Shown piece after piece: positions 23,488 to 31,228 of a stretch of 32,541 nucleotides of DNA (positions are counted from its first letter, which is position 1; the number at the start of each line of letters is the position of its first letter). The translations under genes and the position numbers were made by a program. Source of the stretch: Parvicella sp041583015 (GTDB taxonomy: Bacteria; Bacteroidota; Bacteroidia; Flavobacteriales_D; Parvicellaceae). The stretch is from the NCBI GenBank assembly GCA_041583015.1, contig JBFHGR010000028.1:1-32541 (forward strand). Direction: 5' to 3'. Under the pieces are notes generated by a model. The model saw only the letters and a list, made by a program, of their open reading frames with translations, did not search any database and was not told the DNA's origin.

Positions 23488-25011
23488 ATGGGCGCTCCAT
23501 TCAACTCCATCTTTTCATGGTTAATTAAAAAGCGTGTCCATCAGATTGATTTATTCAAAAAACATCCTGTTGAAGTCCAAAATGAATTACTTCTTTCCTT
23601 AACCAAGGATGCTAGTCAAACTGAATTTGGCTCCAAGTATAATTTCTCTAAAATTAAGTCATTCAAAGATTTCAAGAGTAATGTCCCTTTGCAATCTTAT
23701 GACGATATCCTGCCATTTATTGAAAGAATAAAAGCGGGTGAGCAAAACATTCTGTGGCCTACAGAAATCTTATGGTTTGCAAAATCGTCAGGAACAACCA
23801 ATCAAAGAAGTAAAATCATTCCTGTGAGTAAAGAGTCTCTCCAAGAATGTCATTATAAAGGAGGCAAAGATTTGTTAGGATTGTATTATGCTAACCATCC
23901 TCAAACAAGACTTTTCACAGGTAAACACTTAATCATAGGCGGTAGTTCCGAAATCAACTACTTCAATCAAAAATCATATTTTGGTGACCTCTCTGCCATC
24001 ATAGTAAAAAACCTTCCTTGGTGGTGTGAATGGCGAAGAACCCCAAGCAAAGAAATTGCTTTGATGAGTCAATGGGAAGAAAAATTAGACCAAATGGCTC
24101 GTGAAACGGTAAAAGATGACGTGAGGATACTTGCAGGTGTACCATCATGGACGTTAGTGCTTTTGAAAAAAGTTCTGAAACAAGAAAAAACAGACAACAT
24201 CTTAGACATCTGGCCCAACTTAGAACTATACATGCATGGAGGTGTCAACTTTGAACCTTATAGCAACCAATTCAAAGCCATCATCAAGAGTGATAACATG
24301 AACTATGTTCAAACATACAATGCCAGCGAAGGATTCTTTGGCATACAAGATTTGGTGAGAAGTGATGACATGTTGCTCATGCTCGACTACGGTATTTTCT
24401 ATGAGTTTATTGAACAAGGAGATTGGGACAAAGAACAGCCTGAAACAATAAGCATTGCAGATGTAGAGTTAGGAAAAACTTACGCATTAGTAATCAGCAC
24501 CAATGCCGGACTATGGAGATATAAACTAGGTGATACAATCACTTTCACCACCTTGTTCCCACACCGAATAAAAGTAGTAGGACGAACCTCTCAATACATT
24601 AATGTTTTTGGTGAAGAATTAATGATTGGCAATGTTGAAAAAGCCATAGAAGAAACCTGCAAAACTCTTAAATGTTCTATTTTAGACTTTACAGTTTGTC
24701 CTATTTTTATGTCCACAGAAGATAAAGGTGGCCATCAATGGCTCATTGATTTTGAAAAAGCTCCGGAAAACTTGGAACAATTTATAACGCATCTAGACGT
24801 TAATCTTCAAAAATTAAATAGCGACTACAGTGCCAAAAGGACAAATGACCTATCTTTACAGAAACCAACTATCACCGTACTTAAAAATGGTACGTTTTAT
24901 GAATGGTTAAAACTAAAATCTAAACTTGGCGGACAGAACAAAATACCACGATTACAAAATGATAGAATCTTTGCAGAAGAAATTCTTAGCATTGATGCTA
25001 ATCGTAATTAA
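23488..25011 (+). CDS. GH3 auxin-responsive-promoter family protein (acyl-adenylate/amide-forming enzyme)
   Basis: A cytoplasmic protein of 507 residues in the GH3 branch of the ANL adenylating superfamily. In plants these enzymes activate an acid with ATP and couple it to an amino acid. Seen here: the phosphate-binding motif SSGTTNQRSK (100-109), YNASEG (277-282) that binds adenine, the ribose-binding Asp in the LGDTITF segment, and VVGRTSQYINVFGEEL near the hinge to the C-terminal domain. Bacterial members are common in Bacteroidota but their acids and acceptors are not known. Its 3' end overlaps the next gene's start. The adjacent transferase-phosphodiesterase gene makes a lipid or envelope acceptor conceivable (inference). 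Confidence 0.88.
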   Translation: MGAPFNSIFSWLIKKRVHQIDLFKKHPVEVQNELLLSLTKDASQTEFGSKYNFSKIKSFKDFKSNVPLQSYDDILPFIERIKAGEQNILWPTEILWFAKSSGTTNQRSKIIPVSKESLQECHYKGGKDLLGLYYANHPQTRLFTGKHLIIGGSSEINYFNQKSYFGDLSAIIVKNLPWWCEWRRTPSKEIALMSQWEEKLDQMARETVKDDVRILAGVPSWTLVLLKKVLKQEKTDNILDIWPNLELYMHGGVNFEPYSNQFKAIIKSDNMNYVQTYNASEGFFGIQDLVRSDDMLLMLDYGIFYEFIEQGDWDKEQPETISIADVELGKTYALVISTNAGLWRYKLGDTITFTTLFPHRIKVVGRTSQYINVFGEELMIGNVEKAIEETCKTLKCSILDFTVCPIFMSTEDKGGHQWLIDFEKAPENLEQFITHLDVNLQKLNSDYSAKRTNDLSLQKPTITVLKNGTFYEWLKLKSKLGGQNKIPRLQNDRIFAEEILSIDANRN

Positions 25012-25744
25012 TGTAAGTTTCTTTGCGCAAGATTGCGGATTTCTAGCCATTGACATCCAAGGGAACACTTACTCTACCAAGAATAACGAAATCATTAAAG
25101 AAAGTGCTAACAATGCAGGTACATTCAGAATAAGTAATAAATTATTGGGAGACATTTTTTCTATAGATGTGAGAAACCCCATGAGACCACTACTTTTTTA
25201 CAAGGATGTTCAAAAATTGGTCATCACAGATAATACTTTGAGTAAACAAAACCAAAGCGTTATCTCTTTTGAAGAATTAGGTATGTATCAAATCACTGCC
25301 GTAGCGAGTAGCAAAATGGACAATGGTATTTGGCTTTATGATCAAGAACTTTTTCAAATTGTAAAAATCAATCAACACATTGATCGTATTATTGAGACCG
25401 GGAACCTTAAACAAATTTTAGGCTTAGAAAACCTAGAACCTCTCAAAATGATTGAAGTAGGCGGTTACTTATACTTGCATTGCGCCAATAATGGTATTCT
25501 TGTTTTTGACATTTATGGGACCTATTTTAAAACCATTCCTCTATTAAATATTGATACCTGGAACATCTCTAACAACTTTTTATTATACACATCCAAAGGT
25601 CAGGCATTTGCCTATCACATTAAAACTTTAGAAATATTAGACTTACAGAAATTAAATAGGTCTAACCCAATTTGGATTGATTTCAAAACTGTTTATTTCT
25701 GCAAGGACAATACATTAGTGAAACAAGATTTAAAAATAGACTAA
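24959..25744 (+). CDS. Secreted protein of unknown function, probably propeller-like
   Basis: A protein of 261 residues from the ATG at 24959. The start was chosen because it gives a good signal peptide (MIESLQKKFLALMLIVINVS, cut after FFAQ); an earlier ATG at 24926 adds a hydrophilic lead, and ATG 24995 is a shorter alternative. The gene overlaps the GH3 end by about 53 bases. The mature part is all-beta with repeated short blocks: GFLAIDIQGNTYSTKNNEI, DIFSIDVRNPMRPLLFYKD, MDNGIWLYDQELFQIVKIN, GYLYLHCANNGILVFDIYG and LLYTSKGQAFAYHIKTLEI. These resemble blades of a small beta-propeller. No catalytic motif is visible. The next gene starts 2 bases after the stop. Confidence 0.7.
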   Translation: MIESLQKKFLALMLIVINVSFFAQDCGFLAIDIQGNTYSTKNNEIIKESANNAGTFRISNKLLGDIFSIDVRNPMRPLLFYKDVQKLVITDNTLSKQNQSVISFEELGMYQITAVASSKMDNGIWLYDQELFQIVKINQHIDRIIETGNLKQILGLENLEPLKMIEVGGYLYLHCANNGILVFDIYGTYFKTIPLLNIDTWNISNNFLLYTSKGQAFAYHIKTLEILDLQKLNRSNPIWIDFKTVYFCKDNTLVKQDLKID

Positions 25745-25746
25745 CT

Positions 25747-28035
25747 GTGAAAGAAGGTGCTTTTCAAAGAACATTACGTTTCTTACTTATAATCTTCTTA
25801 GCACTTAGCATCAATAGATATTTTGAATATTCATTTGCCTCAGATGCTGAATCCTATCCTTTTAAACATTTTCTGAAATATGAAATTGTTCAACTTGTTT
25901 TTACCATTCTATTGGTTTCCCCTTTTCTATTCCTTCGAAAAAGTTATCGCATCTACAAAATCTTACTTATACCATTATGGATTTATTTAGGTTTGGAATT
26001 TCTGCATGTGTTGATGTTTCATGGCTACCCAAATTCGGCAACCTATTTTTCTATATTCAGCACCAACACCAATGAATCTGTTGAATTTATAAATGATTAC
26101 TTTGGGTTAGAAACTTTCTTATACCTTCTACTCTATGCTATTAGTATAGGATTTATTAGTTTCTTTTTGAAAAATATTTTAAAACAGCATGAGCCTTTCG
26201 CCAAAATATCTTTCTTTTCTGTAACAATATTTGCTCTAATAGTTTTTACTTACGCCTCTTTTACCAATAGACTTCATCCCATTAAATTAACTGATGTATC
26301 TGTAGTGAAATCAATTTCTAGTTATTCAACATACCTTGAAGAGAAAGAAAAATTTATAACAATTGCCAATCAGAACGTAGAATTTAAAAATCTTGAAAGA
26401 ACTTCTTCTCATGAAAAAATTGAAGTTCACGTCATAGTCATTGGCGAAAGTACCTCTGCCCATCACATGAGTTTATACGGGTATGGGAGAAACACCAATC
26501 CTTTACTATCACAACAAGAACTAGTGGTTTTTGAACATGCAAAGAGCCCTAATGCTCATACAGTCCCTGCTTTGGAGAAAGTATTGACATTCAAAAATAA
26601 GAACAACAACAACCTAGGAATTGAAAACGGAAGCATCATAGACTTGGCTAATCAAGCTGGCTATGAGACATACTGGATTAGCAATCAAGCATTCAGTGGG
26701 GAACACGAAACACCCATTTCTGTAATAGCAAGTAAAGCCAATCACAAAGTATATACCAATGCTACGGGTGGCACTTCCTCCCCTGACGAGTCGTTAATTA
26801 CCTCCTATGCAAATGCGCTATCCAACAATAAAAGTAAAGTGATATTTGTACATCTTATGGGAACTCACCTTAGTTACAAACAACGATACAGTAAAGATTA
26901 TGAAGTTTTTAAGGATGACTTCAACTTAGCAAACATGCAATGGAATAACACTCAACAAACTTACATCAATCAATATGACAACGCAGTTTTGTACAATGAC
27001 TTTGTTGTAAATGAGTTGCTACATTTACTTCAAAAAACTAACTCTCTTGCTACCTTTACTTACTTCTCAGATCATGGGGATGAAGTATATGATTACAGAA
27101 ATTTTCATGGTCATTCAGATGTCATGCTTTCCAAATACATGTATGATGTGCCGCTGTTAATTTGGTTAAGCAACAATTACAAAGAGAAATATTCCGAGCA
27201 ACTTACATTCTTGACGCAGAATGCTAACCTCATCTTTAATACTGAGAATTTAATTCACCTATGGAGTGATTTCTTGGATGCACATACGGAATACTATCAA
27301 CTTAATTTATCACCTATTTCATTTAATTATGAAAGTGACGAGCAATTGGTCTCGTTACCCATTATTAAATATGCAACAAAAGCAAGTCCTGAATTCAAAT
27401 CAAAAATTTGGTGTCATAGAGTGAATAGCAAAGAAAGATTAAATGATGCTAAATCTATTTTTACTGGTTTTGAAATAGATCTCGTTTTCCAAAAAGAAGG
27501 ATGGTTTGATGTCAATCATCCACCTGCGGAAAGCATTGGTCTAGCGCTCAAACAACTTCTAACAAGTACTGCAAACCCTTCCCAATATGAATATTGGTTA
27601 GATATGAAAAACTTAGATATAACCAATAGTAAAAGCGCAGCCAATGTTTTAAAGAAGATTGCAGTTGAACTAAATTGCACCAACAATTTTATTGTAGAAA
27701 GTAATTGCGCTACCTGTCTCAGTCATTTTAATGAATTAGGCTTTAAAACTGCTTACAACATACCATTTCTTCATAAAATGAACGAACAAGAATTGACTAC
27801 CAACCTTTTAAAAATAGAAAACGAACTTTCCTCTTTTACTCCAAATTATATTTCACAAGAACGAGATGGTTACGCCTTGATAAAAAAACACTTCCCCAAT
27901 TGTGCTTTAATTTCTTGGGACTTACAAACAGAAGTAAACAATACTACTTCATTTTACAATAGTACAACTTGGGCAAAAAGTGAACCACAACTTAAGGTGT
28001 TGTTAGTACGATTTGACAGTAAAGAATGGAGGTAA
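25747..28035 (+). CDS. EptA-like phosphoethanolamine transferase fused to a GDPD/FAM151-like phosphodiesterase domain
   Basis: A 762-residue membrane enzyme with a GTG start 2 bases after the previous stop. Membrane segments: about 8-24, 46-64, 70-90, 120-145 and 153-170. The periplasmic alkaline-phosphatase-superfamily domain (about 224-515) has the EptA metal set: Glu234 (VIGESTSAHH), Thr272 (AHTVPALEKVL) as nucleophile candidate, Asp442-His443 (FSDHGDE), and His454/His456. Such enzymes move phosphoethanolamine from phosphatidylethanolamine to lipid A or other envelope acceptors. The last 210 residues (from about 552) form a second domain: CHRVNSKERL with His557, GFEIDLVF with Glu576 and Asp578, and NHPPAESIG with His591, the layout of glycerophosphodiester phosphodiesterase or FAM151/DUF2181 proteins. 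Having both in one chain is unusual. The frame shows no sign of frameshift. Confidence 0.85.
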   Translation: MKEGAFQRTLRFLLIIFLALSINRYFEYSFASDAESYPFKHFLKYEIVQLVFTILLVSPFLFLRKSYRIYKILLIPLWIYLGLEFLHVLMFHGYPNSATYFSIFSTNTNESVEFINDYFGLETFLYLLLYAISIGFISFFLKNILKQHEPFAKISFFSVTIFALIVFTYASFTNRLHPIKLTDVSVVKSISSYSTYLEEKEKFITIANQNVEFKNLERTSSHEKIEVHVIVIGESTSAHHMSLYGYGRNTNPLLSQQELVVFEHAKSPNAHTVPALEKVLTFKNKNNNNLGIENGSIIDLANQAGYETYWISNQAFSGEHETPISVIASKANHKVYTNATGGTSSPDESLITSYANALSNNKSKVIFVHLMGTHLSYKQRYSKDYEVFKDDFNLANMQWNNTQQTYINQYDNAVLYNDFVVNELLHLLQKTNSLATFTYFSDHGDEVYDYRNFHGHSDVMLSKYMYDVPLLIWLSNNYKEKYSEQLTFLTQNANLIFNTENLIHLWSDFLDAHTEYYQLNLSPISFNYESDEQLVSLPIIKYATKASPEFKSKIWCHRVNSKERLNDAKSIFTGFEIDLVFQKEGWFDVNHPPAESIGLALKQLLTSTANPSQYEYWLDMKNLDITNSKSAANVLKKIAVELNCTNNFIVESNCATCLSHFNELGFKTAYNIPFLHKMNEQELTTNLLKIENELSSFTPNYISQERDGYALIKKHFPNCALISWDLQTEVNNTTSFYNSTTWAKSEPQLKVLLVRFDSKEWR

Positions 28036-28185
28036 TCTATTATTCTTTTGTTTGACCTATTTGAATAATCTAAGTTGCCTTCAAAAAACTTCCTTCAAAA
28101 TTAATTTAGACCACATTTTTTTCAACAGTTACTTATTGATTAGAGAATTATTTCTACCTTAGATGTTCTTAAAATTTAGACAAAA

Positions 28186-28800
28186 ATGCACATAGCAGTA
28201 GGTGGAAATATAGGCGCGGGTAAAACTACCCTAACAGAATTATTATCAAAGCATTACGGTTGGCAGACTCATTATGAAGATGTTGATACAAATCCTTACT
28301 TATTGGATTTTTATGACGACATGCAGAGATGGGCCTTCAACCTACAAGTTTATTATTTGAATAGCCGTTTTACGCAGATCCAAGAGATTAAAGAAAGTAC
28401 TAAAACAATCATTCAAGATAGAACGATTTATGAAGATGCGTTTATTTTTGCGCCCAATCTTCACTCTATGGGATTGATGACCACAAGAGATTTTGAGAAC
28501 TATTTCTCTTTATTCAACTTGATGGAATCGTTTATTTCTGCTCCAGATCTATTGATTTATTTAAGAGCAAGTGTACCAAAATTGGTTCAAAACATTCAGA
28601 AAAGAGGACGTGAATATGAAGAAAGCATTCGTATTGATTACTTGAAGAGATTGAACGAAAGATATGAAGCATGGATTTCTACTTATGACAAAGGAAGAGT
28701 CTTGATCATTGATATCGATGACAACACTTTCAACGAAAACCCAGAAGACTTAGGTAAAATCATTCAAATGATTGATGCTGAATTACACGGATTGTTTTAG
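28186..28800 (+). CDS. Deoxynucleoside kinase (deoxyadenosine/deoxyguanosine kinase family)
   Basis: A cytoplasmic salvage kinase of 204 residues that phosphorylates deoxynucleosides with ATP. The P-loop is GNIGAGKT (7-14), the catalytic acid is in HYEDVDTNPYL (Glu31), and the DRT variant of the DRS motif is at 78-80 (QDRTIYEDA). The lid region with arginines is KRGREYEESI. Length and motifs match the Bacillus dAK/dGK type. It is preceded by 150 bases with no gene and only a partial -7 match (TACCTTAG, 28155-28162), and a strong terminator follows. Base specificity cannot be told by eye. Confidence 0.92.
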   Translation: MHIAVGGNIGAGKTTLTELLSKHYGWQTHYEDVDTNPYLLDFYDDMQRWAFNLQVYYLNSRFTQIQEIKESTKTIIQDRTIYEDAFIFAPNLHSMGLMTTRDFENYFSLFNLMESFISAPDLLIYLRASVPKLVQNIQKRGREYEESIRIDYLKRLNERYEAWISTYDKGRVLIIDIDDNTFNENPEDLGKIIQMIDAELHGLF

Positions 28801-28821
28801 AAAAAGAACCAATAATATTTT

Positions 28822-28863
28822 AAAGAGGGAAATGAATTCACATGATTCATCTCCCTTTTTTTT
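28822..28863 (+). terminator. Strong Rho-independent terminator after the deoxynucleoside kinase
   Basis: ATGAAT (28832-28837) pairs with ATTCAT (28845-28850), then after one A-C mismatch AAAGAGGGA pairs outward with TCCCTTTTT to 28860. The T-run continues to 28863. This ends the plus-strand run that begins at the miniprotein. Confidence 0.85.
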
Positions 28864-28881
28864 ATTTATTATCAATAAATA
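28863..28881. promoter_or_regulatory. Perfect inverted repeat TATTTATT-ATC-AATAAATA
   Basis: Two 8-base arms (28863-28870 and 28874-28881) flank 3 bases, just upstream of the promoter for the membrane protein/XRE unit. The AT-only content makes chance occurrence possible, but the size fits an XRE-dimer operator. Confidence 0.35.
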
Positions 28882-28884
28882 TTT

Positions 28885-28911
28885 AACGATAAACGATAAA
28901 TATTATCTTTG
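28885..28911 (+). promoter_or_regulatory. Promoter with tandem AACGATA repeats for the membrane protein/XRE unit
   Basis: AACGATA occurs twice in direct tandem (28885-28891, 28892-28898), immediately before the -7 element TATCTTTG (28904-28911). The ATG follows at 28928. The repeats lie where a -33 element would be and could be the binding site of the XRE regulator encoded downstream. Confidence 0.5.
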
Positions 28912-28927
28912 AAACAAATATTCAAAG

Positions 28928-29434
28928 ATGGTTTCCAAAATACCTTTCATTACATCCATAATTTCAATCATACTTTATAAAGTAATTAGTTATTACCTCA
29001 ATGCTCCGTGGTTAGCTCTTCTTGTTTTCATTATTCCAATAGGCTTGCTCTTGAGCAACTTTGTTTTTAGGAAAAAGTTAAAACATAGAAACTGGTACAA
29101 CAAGCCTTGGAATAGTTTTCTTGAAACAAGAACCGAGATTATAAATATAGCTATGAATCAAAATCTATTGTTTTCAAAATTAATCGAAGATGCTGAAGTT
29201 TCTGGGTATAAACTAATTGATCAGGATCATACTAGCTTTGCACTTCTTTATTCTACTTCAATAAATTTCTGGACATGGGGAGAAAACATATATGTAAAAG
29301 TGGAAGAAAAAGACAGCGAGACATCCATCGTAAGTTTTACATCTCTAGTTTTATTTGGTAGTTATTCTTGGAAAAGAAATCAGTCCAATTTTGACAATTA
29401 TTTCGTTGCATTTGAAAATTCATTGACCATATGA
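28928..29434 (+). CDS. Small two-helix membrane protein, function unknown
   Basis: A protein of 168 residues with two membrane segments at about 5-24 and 28-47, a basic loop (RKKLKHRNWYNKPWN), and a soluble cytoplasmic domain with beta strands (YKLIDQDHTSFALLYSTSI, NIYVKVEEKDSETSIVSFTS). I do not recognise it. It has its own promoter and its stop overlaps the start of the XRE regulator by 4 bases (ATGA). Membrane protein plus small XRE regulator pairs are common in bacteria and often autoregulated. No toxin motif is visible, although a membrane toxin or a signal-sensing partner of the regulator are both possible. Confidence 0.65.
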   Translation: MVSKIPFITSIISIILYKVISYYLNAPWLALLVFIIPIGLLLSNFVFRKKLKHRNWYNKPWNSFLETRTEIINIAMNQNLLFSKLIEDAEVSGYKLIDQDHTSFALLYSTSINFWTWGENIYVKVEEKDSETSIVSFTSLVLFGSYSWKRNQSNFDNYFVAFENSLTI

Positions 29435-29646
29435 GCGAGATGAAAATTGAAGTTAATATTGATTTATTATTGGTCAAGAAAAAAATGCAATTAAAGGAAT
29501 TAGCTGAGAAAACAGGTATTTCTATTGTGAACCTATCCATACTTAAAACTGGCAAAGCCAAAGCTATACGATTTACCACACTCATGGCCATTTGCGATGC
29601 ATTAGATTGCCAACCAGGCGACATTCTTTCATTCTCTAAAGACTAA
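29431..29646 (+). CDS. Small XRE/Cro-type HTH transcriptional regulator
   Basis: A DNA-binding protein of 71 residues. The helix-turn-helix is formed by MQLKELAEKTGISIVNLSIL, with the recognition helix starting at ISIVNLSIL, followed by KTGKAKAIRFTTLMAICDAL and the closing CQPGDILSF, a pattern of the short Cro/CI regulators (YozG-like, HTH_26). It is essentially one domain, with no effector-binding part. The 4-base overlap with the preceding membrane protein gene couples their translation. Likely targets are the inverted and direct repeats upstream of its own unit at 28863-28898 (inference). The next gene starts 7 bases after its stop, so the MutS-like gene may be on the same transcript. Confidence 0.85.
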   Translation: MSEMKIEVNIDLLLVKKKMQLKELAEKTGISIVNLSILKTGKAKAIRFTTLMAICDALDCQPGDILSFSKD

Positions 29647-29653
29647 AGTAGCT

Positions 29654-31228
29654 ATGTTTAACAACAGAAAAAAAAGAAGAGAAGCGCTCATTAATTCGTT
29701 TGGCAAACAAAAGGAGGATGGTTTCAATCTCGATTTGATAACCAAATATTTCGAAGGCAAAGACCACGCTAACGTCTTCCAGACGATAAGTAACCAAACC
29801 GCACAAGATTTGGACTTGGATGATGTTTTCAAATTTCTAGATAGAACCATAACGCCTATCGGGCAAATGTATCTCTATGATAAATTAAGATCCATAAATC
29901 ACACAATAGACCACAGTAAGCAAGAAGATCTCATCAAATATTTTGAAGATAATCCTGAAGAATTAACTAAGGCAAGAGTTGTACTTAGCAAAGTAACGCA
30001 GCATAAAGCGTATTACCTACCAACGCTTTTTCAAGGTAAGCATATAGATAAACCAAGGTGGTTTTTTGTCATTCCACTTTTGGCTTTTACAATGATACTG
30101 TCTTTGGTATTGGGAATTTTTGCATCCAAACTATTACTCATTCCAATTTTATTACTTCCCATTCATTTAGGCATTCATTATTACAATAAGCTAAAAGTCA
30201 ACATTTACATTGATTCTATACCACAGTTACTAGCCATGAATGCTGTTGCGAAAAAACTATTCTCCATATCAGCAATAAAGCAATCATTTCAAGATAAAAA
30301 AGAAGCCATTCAAACCATTGGAACTGTAAAACGAAAGATGAGTGTCTTCAAATTAGAACAAAAAATGGAAAGCGACATGGAAGTCATTTACTGGTTTCTG
30401 CTCGAGGTAATCAAAATCACATTCCTACTTGAGCCATTGTTATTATATAGCATGATTGACAAACTCAAGAATAAAAGAAAAGAGATTGAATCAGTATTTA
30501 CGTTTGTAGGAGAAATAGACTCAACCATTTCCATCATGGGGCTTCGCAAAGAAAACCCAGCCTATACAATTCCAAAAATCACCAACAATCATGAAATCAT
30601 TGGCACCAAAATCTATCATCCATTAATTGAGGACAGCGTGAGTAATTCATTTACATGCAAAGACAAATCCTTTCTCATTACAGGATCTAACATGTCTGGC
30701 AAAACTACTTTTATTAGAACCATAGGCATAAACGTCATCACAGGACTAACACTAAATATTTGCTTTGCTGAAGAGTTTTCATTTCCTAAAATGAAGATTC
30801 ACTCAATGATTAGAATTGCAGATGATTTAAGTGACAACAGCAGCTATTTCTTTACAGAAGTAAAAGCAATGAAAAACATCATCGATCATTCAGAATCTAA
30901 TGAGTATTCGTTGATTCTATTGGACGAACTATTCAAAGGCACAAATACCAAGGAGCGAGTTGCCGCAGCCACTTCTATACTCAATTACTTAGCAAAACTA
31001 AACACCTTTGTATTTGTCTCTACACATGATTTTGAATTGACTACGCTACTTCAAGACAATTTTGACAACTATCACTTTTCAGAAAAATTGGAGAAAGGTA
31101 AACTTTTGTTTGACTACAAACTTACCCCTGGAATACTTAAAGAAACGAACGCTTTAAGAATTCTGGAAATGTATGACTACCCTCAAGAAATTGTAGAAAA
31201 TGCTAACAAGTTCAATTTAAACAACTAA
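29654..31228 (+). CDS. Membrane-anchored MutS-family ATPase
   Basis: A 524-residue protein with a C-terminal MutS-type ATPase and no mismatch-recognition domain. N-terminal region to about 130 resembles the MutS lever/core (LDDVFKFLDRTITPIGQMYLYDKLR). Two hydrophobic helices at about 137-155 and 159-175 suggest a membrane anchor. The clamp-like helices follow, then Walker A GSNMSGKTTF (344-353), the DDLSDNSSYFFTE block (390-402) with the MutS family's SxF/TE signature, Walker B LILLDELFKGTNTKE (420-434), and STHDFEL with His458. Membrane-bound MutS relatives of this kind occur in Bacteroidota and their role is not established; classical mismatch repair is unlikely. It overlaps the convergent FadJ-like gene by 3 bases, and its start lies 7 bases after the regulator gene. 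Confidence 0.85.
   Translation: MFNNRKKRREALINSFGKQKEDGFNLDLITKYFEGKDHANVFQTISNQTAQDLDLDDVFKFLDRTITPIGQMYLYDKLRSINHTIDHSKQEDLIKYFEDNPEELTKARVVLSKVTQHKAYYLPTLFQGKHIDKPRWFFVIPLLAFTMILSLVLGIFASKLLLIPILLLPIHLGIHYYNKLKVNIYIDSIPQLLAMNAVAKKLFSISAIKQSFQDKKEAIQTIGTVKRKMSVFKLEQKMESDMEVIYWFLLEVIKITFLLEPLLLYSMIDKLKNKRKEIESVFTFVGEIDSTISIMGLRKENPAYTIPKITNNHEIIGTKIYHPLIEDSVSNSFTCKDKSFLITGSNMSGKTTFIRTIGINVITGLTLNICFAEEFSFPKMKIHSMIRIADDLSDNSSYFFTEVKAMKNIIDHSESNEYSLILLDELFKGTNTKERVAAATSILNYLAKLNTFVFVSTHDFELTTLLQDNFDNYHFSEKLEKGKLLFDYKLTPGILKETNALRILEMYDYPQEIVENANKFNLNN

Noticed and set aside
28041..28075. ATTATTC...GAATAAT repeat after the transferase-phosphodiesterase gene as a terminator
   Set aside because: The loop would be 17 bases, the stem is only seven AT-rich pairs, and no T-tract follows.
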